A stretch of 35,346 bases of DNA from an uncultured Gammaproteobacteria bacterium (GCA_913058135.1 CAJXPR010000027.1:1-35346), one strand, 5' to 3'. Counted from the stretch's first letter, positions 10,528 to 19,261 are shown. A program made the numbers and translations. The notes: generated by a model not told the origin, from the sequence alone.

Positions 10528-11235
10528 ATGGCGCGACGTATAGCGATTGTGGAAGATGAAGCGGCGATTCGGGAGAATTACGCTGACGTGCTGCGCAAGC
10601 AGGGTTACGAAGTGCAGACCTTCGCCAACCGTCGCGACGCCATGAAGGCCTTTGACCTGCGCCTGCCCAATCTGGCCATCATCGACATCGGCCTGGAAAA
10701 CGAAATCGATGGCGGGTTCACGCTGTGTCAGAGCCTGCGCTCGATGTCGGAGACCCTGCCCATCATCTTCCTGACTGCGCGCGACAACGACTTTGATACC
10801 GTCAGCGGCCTGCGCATGGGCGCCGATGATTACCTGACCAAGGACATCAGCCTGCCGCATCTGTCCGCGCGTATCGCCGCCCTGTTCCGTCGCCAGGACG
10901 CGCTCAACCTGCCGACCTCGCCGGAAAACCTGCTGCAGCGCGACAAACTGCTCCTGGATATCGGCCGGTTAACAGTCCAGTGGGATGGCACCCCGGTGCC
11001 GCTGACGGTCACCGAATTCTGGATGGTGCACGCGCTGGTCAAGTTTCCCGGTCACGTCAAAAGTCGTCAGGTGCTGATGCAGGAATCGAAGATTTTTGTG
11101 GATGGCAGCACCATCACCTCACACGTCAAACGTATTCGCCGCAAGTTCATCCAGGTGGACGCCGATTTTGACTGCATCGAAACCGTGTACGGCATGGGTT
11201 ACCGCTGGAATACCCCGGTGACCGCCGACACCTGA
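10528..11235 (+). CDS. pdsR: OmpR/PhoB-type response regulator, 'dedicated sortase' family
   Basis: A 235-residue regulator with an N-terminal receiver domain (acidic pocket E9/D10, phospho-acceptor D53 in LAIIDIG, conserved K105) and a C-terminal winged-helix DNA-binding domain (SRQVLMQESKIFVDGSTITS, VYGMGYRW). The sequence resembles the response regulator called the proteobacterial dedicated sortase system regulator. The partner kinase starts 14 bases after its stop, so the two form one operon. No sortase or sortase target gene is in this window, so the name reflects family only. Confidence 0.82.
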   Translation: MARRIAIVEDEAAIRENYADVLRKQGYEVQTFANRRDAMKAFDLRLPNLAIIDIGLENEIDGGFTLCQSLRSMSETLPIIFLTARDNDFDTVSGLRMGADDYLTKDISLPHLSARIAALFRRQDALNLPTSPENLLQRDKLLLDIGRLTVQWDGTPVPLTVTEFWMVHALVKFPGHVKSRQVLMQESKIFVDGSTITSHVKRIRRKFIQVDADFDCIETVYGMGYRWNTPVTADT

Positions 11236-11249
11236 ACACAGGACTGCCC

Positions 11250-13457
11250 ATGGCCGGCGCCTTGAAAAATCCGTTTGGTATCCGCTCGAAGCTGGTGTTT
11301 CTGTCCAGCTTCCTGCTGGTCATTCCGTGGCTGGGTTATGAATATATCCTGGAGATGGAGGACTACCTGCGCCGGGGTCAGGAGCAGGTGGTGCTGGGCA
11401 CGGCACGGGCGCTGGCCACCGCGCTGAACGAGCGGCCGGAGCTGTTTGACGAAGGTACGTTCAGTCCGGCACGGCGCAGTGAAAACCTCTACGTGTACCC
11501 CATTTATTCGCCACTGTCGCTGGACGATCTGTCGCTGCTGGACTGGCGTGACTATCAACGTTACGAACTGTCCTACGGCCGCGCCAATACCATTGCCACG
11601 CAACTGAATCCGCAAAGCGAATTCTCCCGTTATTACCACAATGACGAGTCTCTGAACTTCAAGTTGCTGCTGGGTGAGCACAACCGTTATCTGTACGCCT
11701 ACCTCAAGGTGGTGGACAACCACATTGTTTACCGCGCACCGGACAGCCTGAGCATTCACCGCAGCGACTTTCTGCAGGTGTCGATGGTCACGCGCGACAA
11801 CCAGCTGCAACGTTACGTGATCTCTCCGCGCGGCCCGGAATTTATTTATGCCTACGAGATTGGTGATGACCTGCGTGACATCGGCGCACTGACGCACGAG
11901 GAGCGCATCAGCGGCCAGTGGTACGAAACCGATGACGGTTACATCGTAGAGCTGCGCATGCCGCTGACCATGCTCGGCGACCGCCTGGGGCTGGCCATTT
12001 ATGATGTCGACAGTGCCGAGGCGCGCAATGTCAGTGCCGTGGTCGCCACCTCCGATGTCAACAATCCGCAGCGCCTGGGTTCGCTGCTGCGCCCGACGCC
12101 AGAGATAGACAAGATCGTCGAAGGCATGGGGCATACCAATTCACGCATCCAGGTCGTGGACCGGGGCAGCCGCGTGCTGCTCAGCGTCGGTGATATCCAG
12201 TCGGCCGGGGGTCTGAGCATCGCACCGGAACCACAGACGGAACCGGGCAACAAATACTGGCGTTATATCGAAGACAATATTCTGCATCCGGTGTACTACC
12301 GGATACTGACCAAACCCTCCAATGACTTTATCGACGACCTGTATATCGGCAGCACACTGGCCGGGGCGCATCTGAGCGCCGCACTGGACGGCCAGCCGCG
12401 CACTCAGTTCCGCTCGCTGGATGACAACCAGACGCGGATTCTGGAAGCGGCCTACCCGATCTATGCCGAAGGTGAAATCATGGGCGCGGTGGTGGTCGAC
12501 CAGAACATGAACGGCATCCGCACTTTCCGCAACCAGGCCCTGGAAACGCTGTTCAATACCATTCTCGGCGTGATGCTGCTGGTGGCCTTTGGCCTGTTCT
12601 TTTTTGCCTCGCGCATCTCCGCCCGCATCCGCGCGCTGCGCAACCAGGCCGAGAACATCATCGACGACAACGGCCGGCTGAAAAACACCATCGTTGCCAG
12701 CCGCAATTCCGATGAAATCGGCGATCTTTCGCGCAGTTTCTACAACATCGTGGAGCGTCTGGGGCAGTACACCAACTACCTGGAAAACATGTCCTCGCGG
12801 CTGTCACATGAATTACGTACACCGGTCACGGTGGTGCGCTCGTCACTGGAAAACCTGGGCATGACCGCGCAGGACAAGGAATCGTCAGTGTATATCCAGC
12901 GCGCCGAAGAAGGCATCAGCCGCCTTAACCTGATCCTCACCAATATGAGCGAGGCGACGCGGCTGGAGCAGATGCTGCAGACCTCGGAGAAAGAAGTCAT
13001 CGACCTGGAGAAGGTGGTGGCCGGCTGTGTGGAAGGTTACCGGCTGGCCTATCCGGAGGCAGTGATTCGGGCTGATCTGCAGGGGCCGGTGATGATCAAC
13101 GGGGTTCCCGAGTATATTGCGCAACTGATGGATAAACTGATCGCCAACGCGGTCGAGTTCAGCTACCACAAAAAGCCCATCACCGTGTTCTGCCGGGCCA
13201 TCAAGGGCAGGGCGGTGCTGCGGGTGACCAACTACGGGCCCTACCTGCCGGAAGAAATGAAGGGACGACTGTTTGACTCGATGATTTCCGTGCGGCCGCA
13301 GGAGAAGCAGCGCGAGCCACACCTGGGCATGGGTCTGCACATCGCGCGGCTGATCAGTGAGTTCCATCAGGGCCAGATCCGGGCGGAGAATATGGTCGAC
13401 TACGAAGGCGTGGCGATTACTCTGTTGATTCCTTTGCTGCCTGATCAGCCTCGTTGA
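11250..13457 (+). CDS. pdsS: Sensor histidine kinase, 'dedicated sortase' family
   Basis: A 735-residue membrane kinase. TM1 spans about residues 15-34 (LVFLSSFLLVIPWLGYEYIL), followed by a large periplasmic sensor of nearly 400 residues, TM2 at about 434-455 (TILGVMLLVAFGLFFFAS) and a HAMP region. The HisKA box is SHELRTPVTVVRSSLE with phospho-acceptor H520. The ATPase domain shows an N box (DKLIANAVEF) and a G box (HLGMGLHIARL). The long sensor is what marks the family, as distinct from ordinary EnvZ-like kinases. It probably phosphorylates D53 of PdsR. Its last 41 bases overlap the convergent DUF2889 gene. Confidence 0.84.
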   Translation: MAGALKNPFGIRSKLVFLSSFLLVIPWLGYEYILEMEDYLRRGQEQVVLGTARALATALNERPELFDEGTFSPARRSENLYVYPIYSPLSLDDLSLLDWRDYQRYELSYGRANTIATQLNPQSEFSRYYHNDESLNFKLLLGEHNRYLYAYLKVVDNHIVYRAPDSLSIHRSDFLQVSMVTRDNQLQRYVISPRGPEFIYAYEIGDDLRDIGALTHEERISGQWYETDDGYIVELRMPLTMLGDRLGLAIYDVDSAEARNVSAVVATSDVNNPQRLGSLLRPTPEIDKIVEGMGHTNSRIQVVDRGSRVLLSVGDIQSAGGLSIAPEPQTEPGNKYWRYIEDNILHPVYYRILTKPSNDFIDDLYIGSTLAGAHLSAALDGQPRTQFRSLDDNQTRILEAAYPIYAEGEIMGAVVVDQNMNGIRTFRNQALETLFNTILGVMLLVAFGLFFFASRISARIRALRNQAENIIDDNGRLKNTIVASRNSDEIGDLSRSFYNIVERLGQYTNYLENMSSRLSHELRTPVTVVRSSLENLGMTAQDKESSVYIQRAEEGISRLNLILTNMSEATRLEQMLQTSEKEVIDLEKVVAGCVEGYRLAYPEAVIRADLQGPVMINGVPEYIAQLMDKLIANAVEFSYHKKPITVFCRAIKGRAVLRVTNYGPYLPEEMKGRLFDSMISVRPQEKQREPHLGMGLHIARLISEFHQGQIRAENMVDYEGVAITLLIPLLPDQPR

Positions 13458-14040
13458 GCACGGTCACCGGCACTCGTTCACTTGGCACATAATAGTCTGG
13501 GGCGTTTTCCTTCACCACCGGTGACGTCTCCGCCCAGGCATGGCAGGTGTTGAGCACAAACGGCCGGCCCACATGTGCCTTGCTGTCTGAATCGGCCAGC
13601 TTGCGGCGATGATTCTGCAGCGGCTTGATGGTCTGGATGGCCACAGTCGCCATCGGGTACAACAGCTCGGTCAGGTGCGTGCAGCCCTGCATGCCACCCA
13701 CACGCTCGCGAATCACCCGGCGCCAGCCCGGCCCCATGGTCACGCCAATCAGTGCCTTGTACGCGGGCGTGATGTCAGGACAGATGGAAAACGGGCTGTG
13801 CTCGGTGGCCGCTTCGATGTCCTGAATCTGGAACTTGTCATTGATGGTGACCCGCAGCAGCATCTCGTGCAGTGCCTCACCCGGTTCGATGGTGCCGCGC
13901 CAGTTATTGCTGAAGGCATAGGTTTTGGTATCGGTCAGGTGCGCCTCGATATCAAACCAGCCGTCTTCGCGCTCGTAGCCGGTGAAATTGATCTGACGCG
14001 TATGGATATGCTCGCGTCGTACTGCTTGGGGCAATGGCAT
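13417..14040 (-). CDS. DUF2889 domain protein
   Basis: A 207-residue soluble protein with the DUF2889 pattern: MPLPQAVRREHIHTRQI at the N-terminus, EDGWFDIEAHLTDTKTY, ICPDITPAYKALIG and GCTHLTELLYPMAT. The ribosome site GGAGG lies 8 bases before the ATG at 14040. Function is unknown in the family. The conserved His and Cys residues (HIHTR, GCTHL) might bind a metal, but that is a guess. The C-terminal coding end overlaps the pdsS end by 41 bases in antisense. Confidence 0.85.
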   Translation of the reverse strand: MPLPQAVRREHIHTRQINFTGYEREDGWFDIEAHLTDTKTYAFSNNWRGTIEPGEALHEMLLRVTINDKFQIQDIEAATEHSPFSICPDITPAYKALIGVTMGPGWRRVIRERVGGMQGCTHLTELLYPMATVAIQTIKPLQNHRRKLADSDSKAHVGRPFVLNTCHAWAETSPVVKENAPDYYVPSERVPVTVLNEADQAAKESTE

Positions 14041-14107
14041 AAATCTGTCCTCCGCTGGGGCGGAGGATTATACCGCAAAAACCGGACACCCGCTCGGTGC
14101 GGTTAGT

Positions 14108-14875
14108 CTATAGATATTCGAAATGGATCAAGGCGTTGCGCGGCTCACCGGCGTCATCGCGGAAGTTGCTGATGCCTTCAAACATCAGCAGACGGCGCGA
14201 GTCGCTGTCGTAGGCAATGTGGATCGGGTCGACAAACCAGCTTACCACCCGCAGCAGCCCTGCCGGTTTGATCACAAAGCAGTGCATATTCTGCGCCGGG
14301 AAATTACAGTCAGCGTTGTCGGTTTTGCTGATGCTGATACGTACCGTGTCCATGCGCGCCGGCACCAGAAACTCGGTGGTCACCCGGCGCCCGTCAACCA
14401 GGCGACCCCAGTTCTGGCGCACAAAGGGATCAAAGCCGGCGTCGATGATCAAGCCTTCCTCATAGTCAAAGGTGTCGGTCTGCACCTCATCGCTGTCGTG
14501 CGGGCGCACCTCCAGCTCGACGACCGGGCCCGGCTCGGGGTTCGGATGGCGGGTAACGATGCGGGCTTCATTGCGGTAATCAATCTGGGAGATTGCCGGC
14601 GCGGTGACCGACACCGAATAATCGATGGTTTTTTCGGCGAACAATTCATCATTGTCGCGACGATACTCAATCCGCGTGGTCAGGTCGCGATCGGGGCTGT
14701 CGGCAAAGTGCAGCTCCCGGTACAGGACCTGCGACTGGTCAGTCGACCAGACGGTAGCGATGGCCCAGGGCTCGGCTGAGGGTTCGGCTGGGGGTTTGGT
14801 TGAGGGTTCGGCTGAGTTAGCCACGTTCAGCCAGCAAGCGCCAGCAACAATCACACTCAATATTCGGATGCGCAT
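14108..14875 (-). CDS. Exported protein of unknown family, operon-distal
   Basis: A 255-residue protein starting MRIRILSVIVAGACWLNVAN, a signal peptide, then a short Pro/Glu/Ser-rich repeated linker (AEPSTKPPAEPSAEP). The mature part is beta-rich (ATVWSTDQSQVLYRELHF; TRIEYRRDNDELFAEKTIDY) with a Cys pair around DCNFPAQNMHCF. I chose ATG 14875 because AAGGTGGAGAG sits before it; an upstream in-frame start would bury the signal peptide. It follows DUF2878 by about 50 bases on the same strand and may be the last gene of the ChrR-linked operon. It does not look like the DUF3833 lipoprotein often found there (no lipobox). Function unknown; secretion via Sec is the only prediction. Confidence 0.75.
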   Translation of the reverse strand: MRIRILSVIVAGACWLNVANSAEPSTKPPAEPSAEPWAIATVWSTDQSQVLYRELHFADSPDRDLTTRIEYRRDNDELFAEKTIDYSVSVTAPAISQIDYRNEARIVTRHPNPEPGPVVELEVRPHDSDEVQTDTFDYEEGLIIDAGFDPFVRQNWGRLVDGRRVTTEFLVPARMDTVRISISKTDNADCNFPAQNMHCFVIKPAGLLRVVSWFVDPIHIAYDSDSRRLLMFEGISNFRDDAGEPRNALIHFEYL

Positions 14876-14926
14876 ACAACTCTCCACCTTTGCAGCTTTA
14901 CAGCTATCCAAACCCGCAGTCCCGCA

Positions 14927-15472
14927 CTAGTGCGCGGGTTTTATCTTGTTGACGGTATACAGGTGTATCAGCAGCGGGAAGACCACGGCCCAGGTCAGTG
15001 CAATGATCAGCAGCGCGGCCCACACCGGTTCAAACAGCATCACATCGGCCAGCTTTGCGCCACCAAAATAGGAGGTCGGCGCAAATACAAAACCGCCGGC
15101 CACACATAAGACCAGCCGGCCATGGAAAAACTTCAGCGCGTAGCCCACCGTGGTGCCAAACAGCACCCACAGGCAGGTCAGCCACACCGGCGGGAAGTGA
15201 TTGCCGGTATCCATCACCCCTGCCTGGATAAGCGCCAGATCACATACAAAGCCGGCAGCTGCACACCAGGCCAGAAACAGGGCTTCGCGGCGGGTGTCGG
15301 TCACGACATTCAGGTGCAGCGCCACCACAGCGGCAGTCACCGCCACGGCGACCCAGGAGCCGCCCAGCACACAGGCCAGCCAGGCCACCTGAAACACCGC
15401 AGCATTCAGCACAATGTGCTGACGCTCGCTCAGGTGCACTTTGCCAAACAGCTGAACAGGGTGGCTGGCCAT
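14927..15472 (-). CDS. DUF2878 membrane protein
   Basis: A 181-residue polytopic membrane protein with about five or six hydrophobic segments (AAVFQVAWLACVLGGSW, VAVAVTAAVVALHLNVV, LFLAWCAAAGFVCDLALI, WLTCLWVLFGTTVGYAL, VWAALLIIALTWAVVFPLL). The motif YFGGAKL is typical of DUF2878. It sits directly downstream of the cfa-like gene: the TAG at 15482-15484 is followed at once by an in-frame GTG (15481). I prefer ATG 15472, since the TAGGTG sequence then acts as its ribosome site. DUF2878 proteins occur in the same conserved cluster as SDR, DUF1365 and Cfa-like enzymes; molecular role unknown. Confidence 0.82.
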   Translation of the reverse strand: MASHPVQLFGKVHLSERQHIVLNAAVFQVAWLACVLGGSWVAVAVTAAVVALHLNVVTDTRREALFLAWCAAAGFVCDLALIQAGVMDTGNHFPPVWLTCLWVLFGTTVGYALKFFHGRLVLCVAGGFVFAPTSYFGGAKLADVMLFEPVWAALLIIALTWAVVFPLLIHLYTVNKIKPAH

Positions 15473-15481
15473 GGCGGTCAC

Positions 15482-16861
15482 CTAGCGGCCGTTGCCGGCA
15501 AACGTGGGCTGGATGCGCGCGTGCAGTGGTGCCATTCGGTAATCCGGCTTGGCCATGACTATCTGCGCGGTGTGAATGACCCGCTCCATGAAACCGCCCT
15601 GGCAATAGGCCAGGTAGTAGTCCCACATGCGAATGAAATCGGTACCGAAACCCTGCGCCCGTATGTCGGCAATATGTTCCAGGAAAGTCTGGCGCCAGCG
15701 CGCCAGCGTCATCGCGTAATCCTGGGTGATGTCTTCCAGGCCGACAATCTGCAGGTCGGTGTCGCGGGCCACGTGATGGGCAATGGCACTGTTGCTGGGC
15801 AGACAACCACCAGGGAAAATATAACGCTGGATAAAATCCACGGTGCGCTTGGCATCTTCATAACGCTGGTCAGAGATGGTGATGGCCTGGATCAGCATCA
15901 GCCCTGAGGGCTTGAGCAAGGAGGAGCACTTGGCAAAATAGGTGGCAAAATATTCATGCCCTACCGCCTCAATCATCTCGATCGACACCAGTTTGTCGTA
16001 GTGTCCGTCCAGGTCGCGGTAGTCCTTCAGCAACAGCTCCACGCGGTCTTCCAGGCCCTCGTCAATGACGCGCTGGCGGGCATGGTTGTACTGCTCACGG
16101 GAGATGGTGGTGGTGGTCACCCGGCAGCCGTAGTGTTTGGCTGCGTGGATGGCCATGGAGCCCCAGCCGGTGCCGATTTCCAGCAGATGGTCATCGGGGC
16201 TCAGCTGCAGGCGCTCGCAGATATGGCTGAGCTTGTTCAGCGAGGCTTCGTGCAGTGGCTGCGATTCATCGCGAAAAATGGCCGACGAATACATCATGCT
16301 GGGATCAAGAAAGGTGGCAAAAAAATCGTTGCTCAGATCGTAGTGCGCGGCGATGTTCTTGCGTGAGCCGGTCAACGAGTTGCGGTTACGCCGGTGCAGC
16401 AGGGCGTTCATGAAGCGGGCAATACGTGACTTGCCCCGGTCCAGGCCTTTGAGCACGGACATGTTCAGTACCATGATACGCACCAGCGGCAGCAGGTCGG
16501 GCGTGTGCCAGTATTCTTTCATGTAGGATTCGCCGCCGCCGATGCTGCCGTTGAACACCACGTCCTGATAAAACGCCGGATCGGTCACACGTACGTGCGC
16601 GGTCAGCACATCGTCACCGGTTTCGCCGAAGTGATGCACCTCATGACCTTCATCAATGACGATGCGCCCGGTGGTGATCCTGTGCAGCTGACGGAACAGC
16701 AGGCCGCGCGCCAGTTTTGCCTGGCTGCCCGCCATGGCCATGACATGGTTGACCGGCTGCCGGCTGGCAGCCGCAGCACTGCCAGTCAGTGCGCCGGGAT
16801 GGACGGAGCCGGTCTGGCGGTTGCCTGGTGAGGTCATGGTGTTGTGGCTATTCTGTTTCAT
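15482..16861 (-). CDS. cfa: Cyclopropane-fatty-acyl-phospholipid synthase family methyltransferase
   Basis: A 459-residue SAM-dependent enzyme that adds a one-carbon unit to acyl-chain double bonds of membrane phospholipids. The SAM-binding motif is LEIGTGWGSMAIHAAKHYG; other family signatures are NIAAHYDLSNDFFATFLDP, MYSSAIF, KLVSIEMIEAVGHEYF and YIFPGGCLPS. It is longer than E. coli Cfa (382 residues), mostly through a low-complexity N-terminus of about 40 residues. It lies 18 bases after DUF1365 in a ChrR-linked operon, so it is probably a stress-induced paralogue acting in singlet-oxygen or lipid-peroxide defence rather than the stationary-phase Cfa. Confidence 0.9.
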   Translation of the reverse strand: MKQNSHNTMTSPGNRQTGSVHPGALTGSAAAASRQPVNHVMAMAGSQAKLARGLLFRQLHRITTGRIVIDEGHEVHHFGETGDDVLTAHVRVTDPAFYQDVVFNGSIGGGESYMKEYWHTPDLLPLVRIMVLNMSVLKGLDRGKSRIARFMNALLHRRNRNSLTGSRKNIAAHYDLSNDFFATFLDPSMMYSSAIFRDESQPLHEASLNKLSHICERLQLSPDDHLLEIGTGWGSMAIHAAKHYGCRVTTTTISREQYNHARQRVIDEGLEDRVELLLKDYRDLDGHYDKLVSIEMIEAVGHEYFATYFAKCSSLLKPSGLMLIQAITISDQRYEDAKRTVDFIQRYIFPGGCLPSNSAIAHHVARDTDLQIVGLEDITQDYAMTLARWRQTFLEHIADIRAQGFGTDFIRMWDYYLAYCQGGFMERVIHTAQIVMAKPDYRMAPLHARIQPTFAGNGR

Positions 16862-16879
16862 GCCTGTTTCATTCCTGTG

Positions 16880-17674
16880 CTATTCCTGTCTCTTTGTTGT
16901 CATTGCCAAATCATCTGCCGGGCGCCGGTGCGCGTGCAATGGCACCCGTTTAAGCCACAGGCGCAGCGCCTGCCAGTAAATGCCGAGCGCCACCTGTGCT
17001 GTCATGAATGGATACGTCAGCAGCACGCGGTTCAGATTGCCTGCCGTGGCCTCCTGACGCTGCAGTGACAGACTGGCATTGAATTTTTGCTGACCCTGCT
17101 GCCAGTTCTGCAGGTTCAGGTTCAGCGTCTCGCCCGGCGTGGTGCTGTGCCAGCGGTACTGCATGTCCATGGGCATAAACGGCGACACGTGCATCTGTTT
17201 GTCGAAGCTGTGCTGGCACACCTCGCGCGCCGGGTCGCAGGGAATGACATAGGGGATGCTTTCGCCCCACGGCGTATTGGTCACCTCGGCGACAATAAAA
17301 CGCAGCTGTTCCCGGGCATTAAATACGTAATAACAGGTGATGGGGTTCATCAGGTAACCGAAATAACGCAGGTTGGTCAGCACCCGGATCGGGCCGGTAA
17401 CGTGTTCACCGCTGGCGGCAAACACACGCTGGCGCACCGCCTGGTCAAGCGATCCGACGTGCGGGTCCAGGTAGTCGCGGCGCCGGAACCAGGCCAGCGC
17501 CGGGCCGTCCGCGGACCACAGCCGGCTGCGGCCAAGCACGGTGGGCAGCTCGTCCAGGTCCAGGTACATCATGAACACCCGGTAACGGAAATGATGCAGC
17601 ACCTTGCCCAGCCGCCGGTGGCGCACGGTGCCGGTGTATATTGCGCTGTGCTCGGCGGGGAAGCGTTTGCTCAT
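16880..17674 (-). CDS. DUF1365 protein
   Basis: A 264-residue protein starting [13 protein letters not shown] and containing the family hallmarks [41 protein letters not shown] and [15 protein letters not shown]1365 proteins are nearly always next to Cfa-like methyltransferases and a short-chain dehydrogenase; they are thought to act on lipid substrates, but the reaction is unknown. The ATG overlaps the SDR stop in ATGA (17671-17674). The hydrophobic C-terminal stretch ([20 protein letters not shown]) suggests membrane association. Confidence 0.9.
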   Translation of the reverse strand: MSKRFPAEHSAIYTGTVRHRRLGKVLHHFRYRVFMMYLDLDELPTVLGRSRLWSADGPALAWFRRRDYLDPHVGSLDQAVRQRVFAASGEHVTGPIRVLTNLRYFGYLMNPITCYYVFNAREQLRFIVAEVTNTPWGESIPYVIPCDPAREVCQHSFDKQMHVSPFMPMDMQYRWHSTTPGETLNLNLQNWQQGQQKFNASLSLQRQEATAGNLNRVLLTYPFMTAQVALGIYWQALRLWLKRVPLHAHRRPADDLAMTTKRQE

Positions 17675-18495
17675 GCTGACTTGTTCTGCTCTTTATTGTC
17701 CCGCTTCCGCGGCTCTTTATCCCGCTGAAGGCTCTTTTCCCGCTGAAGGCTCTTTTCCCGCTGCCGGCGCATCAGCGTATACCATAGGCCGCCGGACAGT
17801 TGTGCCAGGCGCAGGGCAAAGGTCAGGCGGCGCGGGAAGTTGAGTTCGCGTGGCCGCTTCTGCAGGCCGGTCTGTATGCGGCCGGCGGCCTCGTCAGCGG
17901 TCATCAGAAAGGGCATGGGGAAGTCATTGCGCTCGGTCATCGGGGTTTCCACAAAACCCGGGTTGATTGCGCACACGTCAACAAAATCACCAAAATCGAT
18001 GTGCAGCGAATGCATCAGGTAACGGCTGGCGGCCTTGGAGGCGGCGTAGGCTTCCGCGCGCGGGAAGCCGATAAACCCGGCCAGGCTGCACACGCCGGCT
18101 AACATCGGCCGGTCCGGCGCCTGGCGCAGCAGGGGCAGGGCGACATTGGTGGTGTTGATCATGCCAAAGAAGTTGGCATCCATGACGCGCCGGAACATGG
18201 CCGGATCCAGCGTCTGGCCCTTGGTGTACTCACAGGCGCCGGCATTCATGATCACCAGGTCCAGGTGCGGCGTCAGCCCGGCCAGCTGTTCACTGCTGGC
18301 CGGCACGGCGTCATCGTCGGTGACATCAAAGGTCATGGGGATGATGCGCCCGGACAGGCCTTCGGCCTCATCACGCACCGCTTCCAGTTTGTCCAGCGTG
18401 CGGCCGCTGACCACAACACTGTGGCCGCCGGCCGCGTAACGCAGGGCCAGGGCCTTGCCGATACCTGAGCCGGCGCCGGTAATCCATATCTGCAT
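17671..18495 (-). CDS. Short-chain dehydrogenase/reductase (SDR)
   Basis: A 274-residue Rossmann-fold NAD(P)-dependent oxidoreductase. The cofactor motif is TGAGSGIG at residues 6-13, the NAG motif is IMNAGA, and the catalytic pair is YAASK. The ribosome site GGGAGG lies 5 bases from the ATG. It is coupled by a 4-bp overlap to DUF1365. The last 30 residues are a highly charged tail made of repeats (REKSLQ twice, then [17 protein letters not shown]), encoded by an 18-bp tandem repeat and unlikely to be part of the catalytic fold. Substrate unknown; context suggests a fatty-acyl or lipid carbonyl. Confidence 0.9.
   Translation of the reverse strand: MQIWITGAGSGIGKALALRYAAGGHSVVVSGRTLDKLEAVRDEAEGLSGRIIPMTFDVTDDDAVPASSEQLAGLTPHLDLVIMNAGACEYTKGQTLDPAMFRRVMDANFFGMINTTNVALPLLRQAPDRPMLAGVCSLAGFIGFPRAEAYAASKAASRYLMHSLHIDFGDFVDVCAINPGFVETPMTERNDFPMPFLMTADEAAGRIQTGLQKRPRELNFPRRLTFALRLAQLSGGLWYTLMRRQREKSLQREKSLQRDKEPRKRDNKEQNKSA
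17721..17756. repeat. 18-bp tandem repeat in the SDR 3' end
   Basis: Two exact copies of CCCGCTGAAGGCTCTTTT (17721-17738 and 17739-17756), with partial copies on both sides (17711-17720 and from 17757). The unit is a multiple of three and encodes REKSLQ on the minus strand, so copy-number change would lengthen the tail without breaking the frame. Confidence 0.9.
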
Positions 18496-18557
18496 GCTCG
18501 CCTCCCTTTCTACTCTTTTAACCCTTTAACCCCTATTAATGCCGTTGTCCTGCCCGG

Positions 18558-19016
18558 TCAGGCCGCCAGTCGCCGGTTGATAAACCGGATCAACGAGCCT
18601 AACACGGGAACGTGCCGGTACAGCATGGCGCCCAGATCGTAATAGTCCTCATGGAAGTAAACCCGGTCGGTAAAGTGAATCAGCGTCACGCCCTTCACAT
18701 CAATGGGCTTGCCACGGTTCAGGCTGTTGTGGCGAAAGCGCATCACCCAGGTGATGGTGGCAGTATGCTCGGATATCTGCTCGTCCACATAGCTGAAACT
18801 CATGTCCCGGACACCTTCGTACATGTTGCGCAGGTAGTTCTTCAGCGCCAGTCGGCCGTTGATGGCGTGCACCGGGTCACGGAACTCAACGTCCTGGGTA
18901 TAAATCCGGTCTATTCCTTCCAGGCCGGCGATGTGCGGACGCCGGTAGAAGTCCTTGAAGTCATTAATCAGTGCCACCCGCAGGTTCTCGCTGACGGAAT
19001 TCATTTCAGTTGCCAT
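18558..19016 (-). CDS. SnoaL-like / NTF2-family protein
   Basis: A 152-residue single-domain alpha+beta-barrel protein of the NTF2 fold: DFYRRPHIAGLEGIDRIYTQ, VEFRDPVHAINGRLALKNYL and ITWVMRFRHNSLNRGKPIDV. I start at ATG 19016 (MATEMNSVSENLR), because the alternative upstream start adds 32 poorly conserved residues that overlap the promoter region. It is the first gene of the leftward operon (then SDR, DUF1365, Cfa, DUF2878). Such proteins serve as small isomerases, hydrolases or binding proteins; here a lipid or steroid-like ligand is possible. Confidence 0.86.
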   Translation of the reverse strand: MATEMNSVSENLRVALINDFKDFYRRPHIAGLEGIDRIYTQDVEFRDPVHAINGRLALKNYLRNMYEGVRDMSFSYVDEQISEHTATITWVMRFRHNSLNRGKPIDVKGVTLIHFTDRVYFHEDYYDLGAMLYRHVPVLGSLIRFINRRLAA

Positions 19017-19094
19017 GGTCGGGGCTCTTGGTAAAAACGGCTGCTTCGGGGCAGGATTGCCAGCCGACGCTGAACGCGCGTATGCTGTTTTGGT

Positions 19095-19124
19095 TAGATA
19101 CGAGTGGGCCATATCGCTGGATCA
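19095..19124 (-). promoter_or_regulatory. Putative ECF-sigma promoter of the leftward operon
   Basis: On the minus strand TGATCC (19124-19119) is followed by exactly 18 bases and then TATCTA (19100-19095). TGATCC is the -35 hexamer associated with RpoE/ChrR-type sigma factors of Rhodobacter. Transcription would begin near 19088, about 70 bases before the SnoaL-like start. Confidence 0.6.
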
Positions 19125-19159
19125 GCGCACTGCCACCGTCAATTTTCAGTGCCGGGCAG

Positions 19160-19189
19160 TGATCCGCCACTGCAGACGCCGCGTAAAAG
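19160..19189 (+). promoter_or_regulatory. Putative autoregulatory ECF-sigma promoter
   Basis: TGATCC (19160-19165), an 18-base spacer and TAAAAG (19184-19189) form the same arrangement as on the opposite strand 36 bases away. It would drive the sigma/chrR pair from a start near 19196, some 65 bases before the sigma ATG, giving autoregulation. Confidence 0.62.
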
Positions 19190-19261
19190 TTTTCGCTTAC
19201 GCACAAATATCACGGTAAATCAGCCAGGTAGACCGGATTATAAGTGGATAATAAAGACGAT

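Noticed and set aside
11199-12134. About 310-codon frame antisense to pdsS
   Set aside because: Mirror of kinase coding sequence without its own signals.
14108-14875. DUF3833 lipoprotein, expected after DUF2878
   Set aside because: No lipobox Cys after the signal peptide, and sequence content differs.
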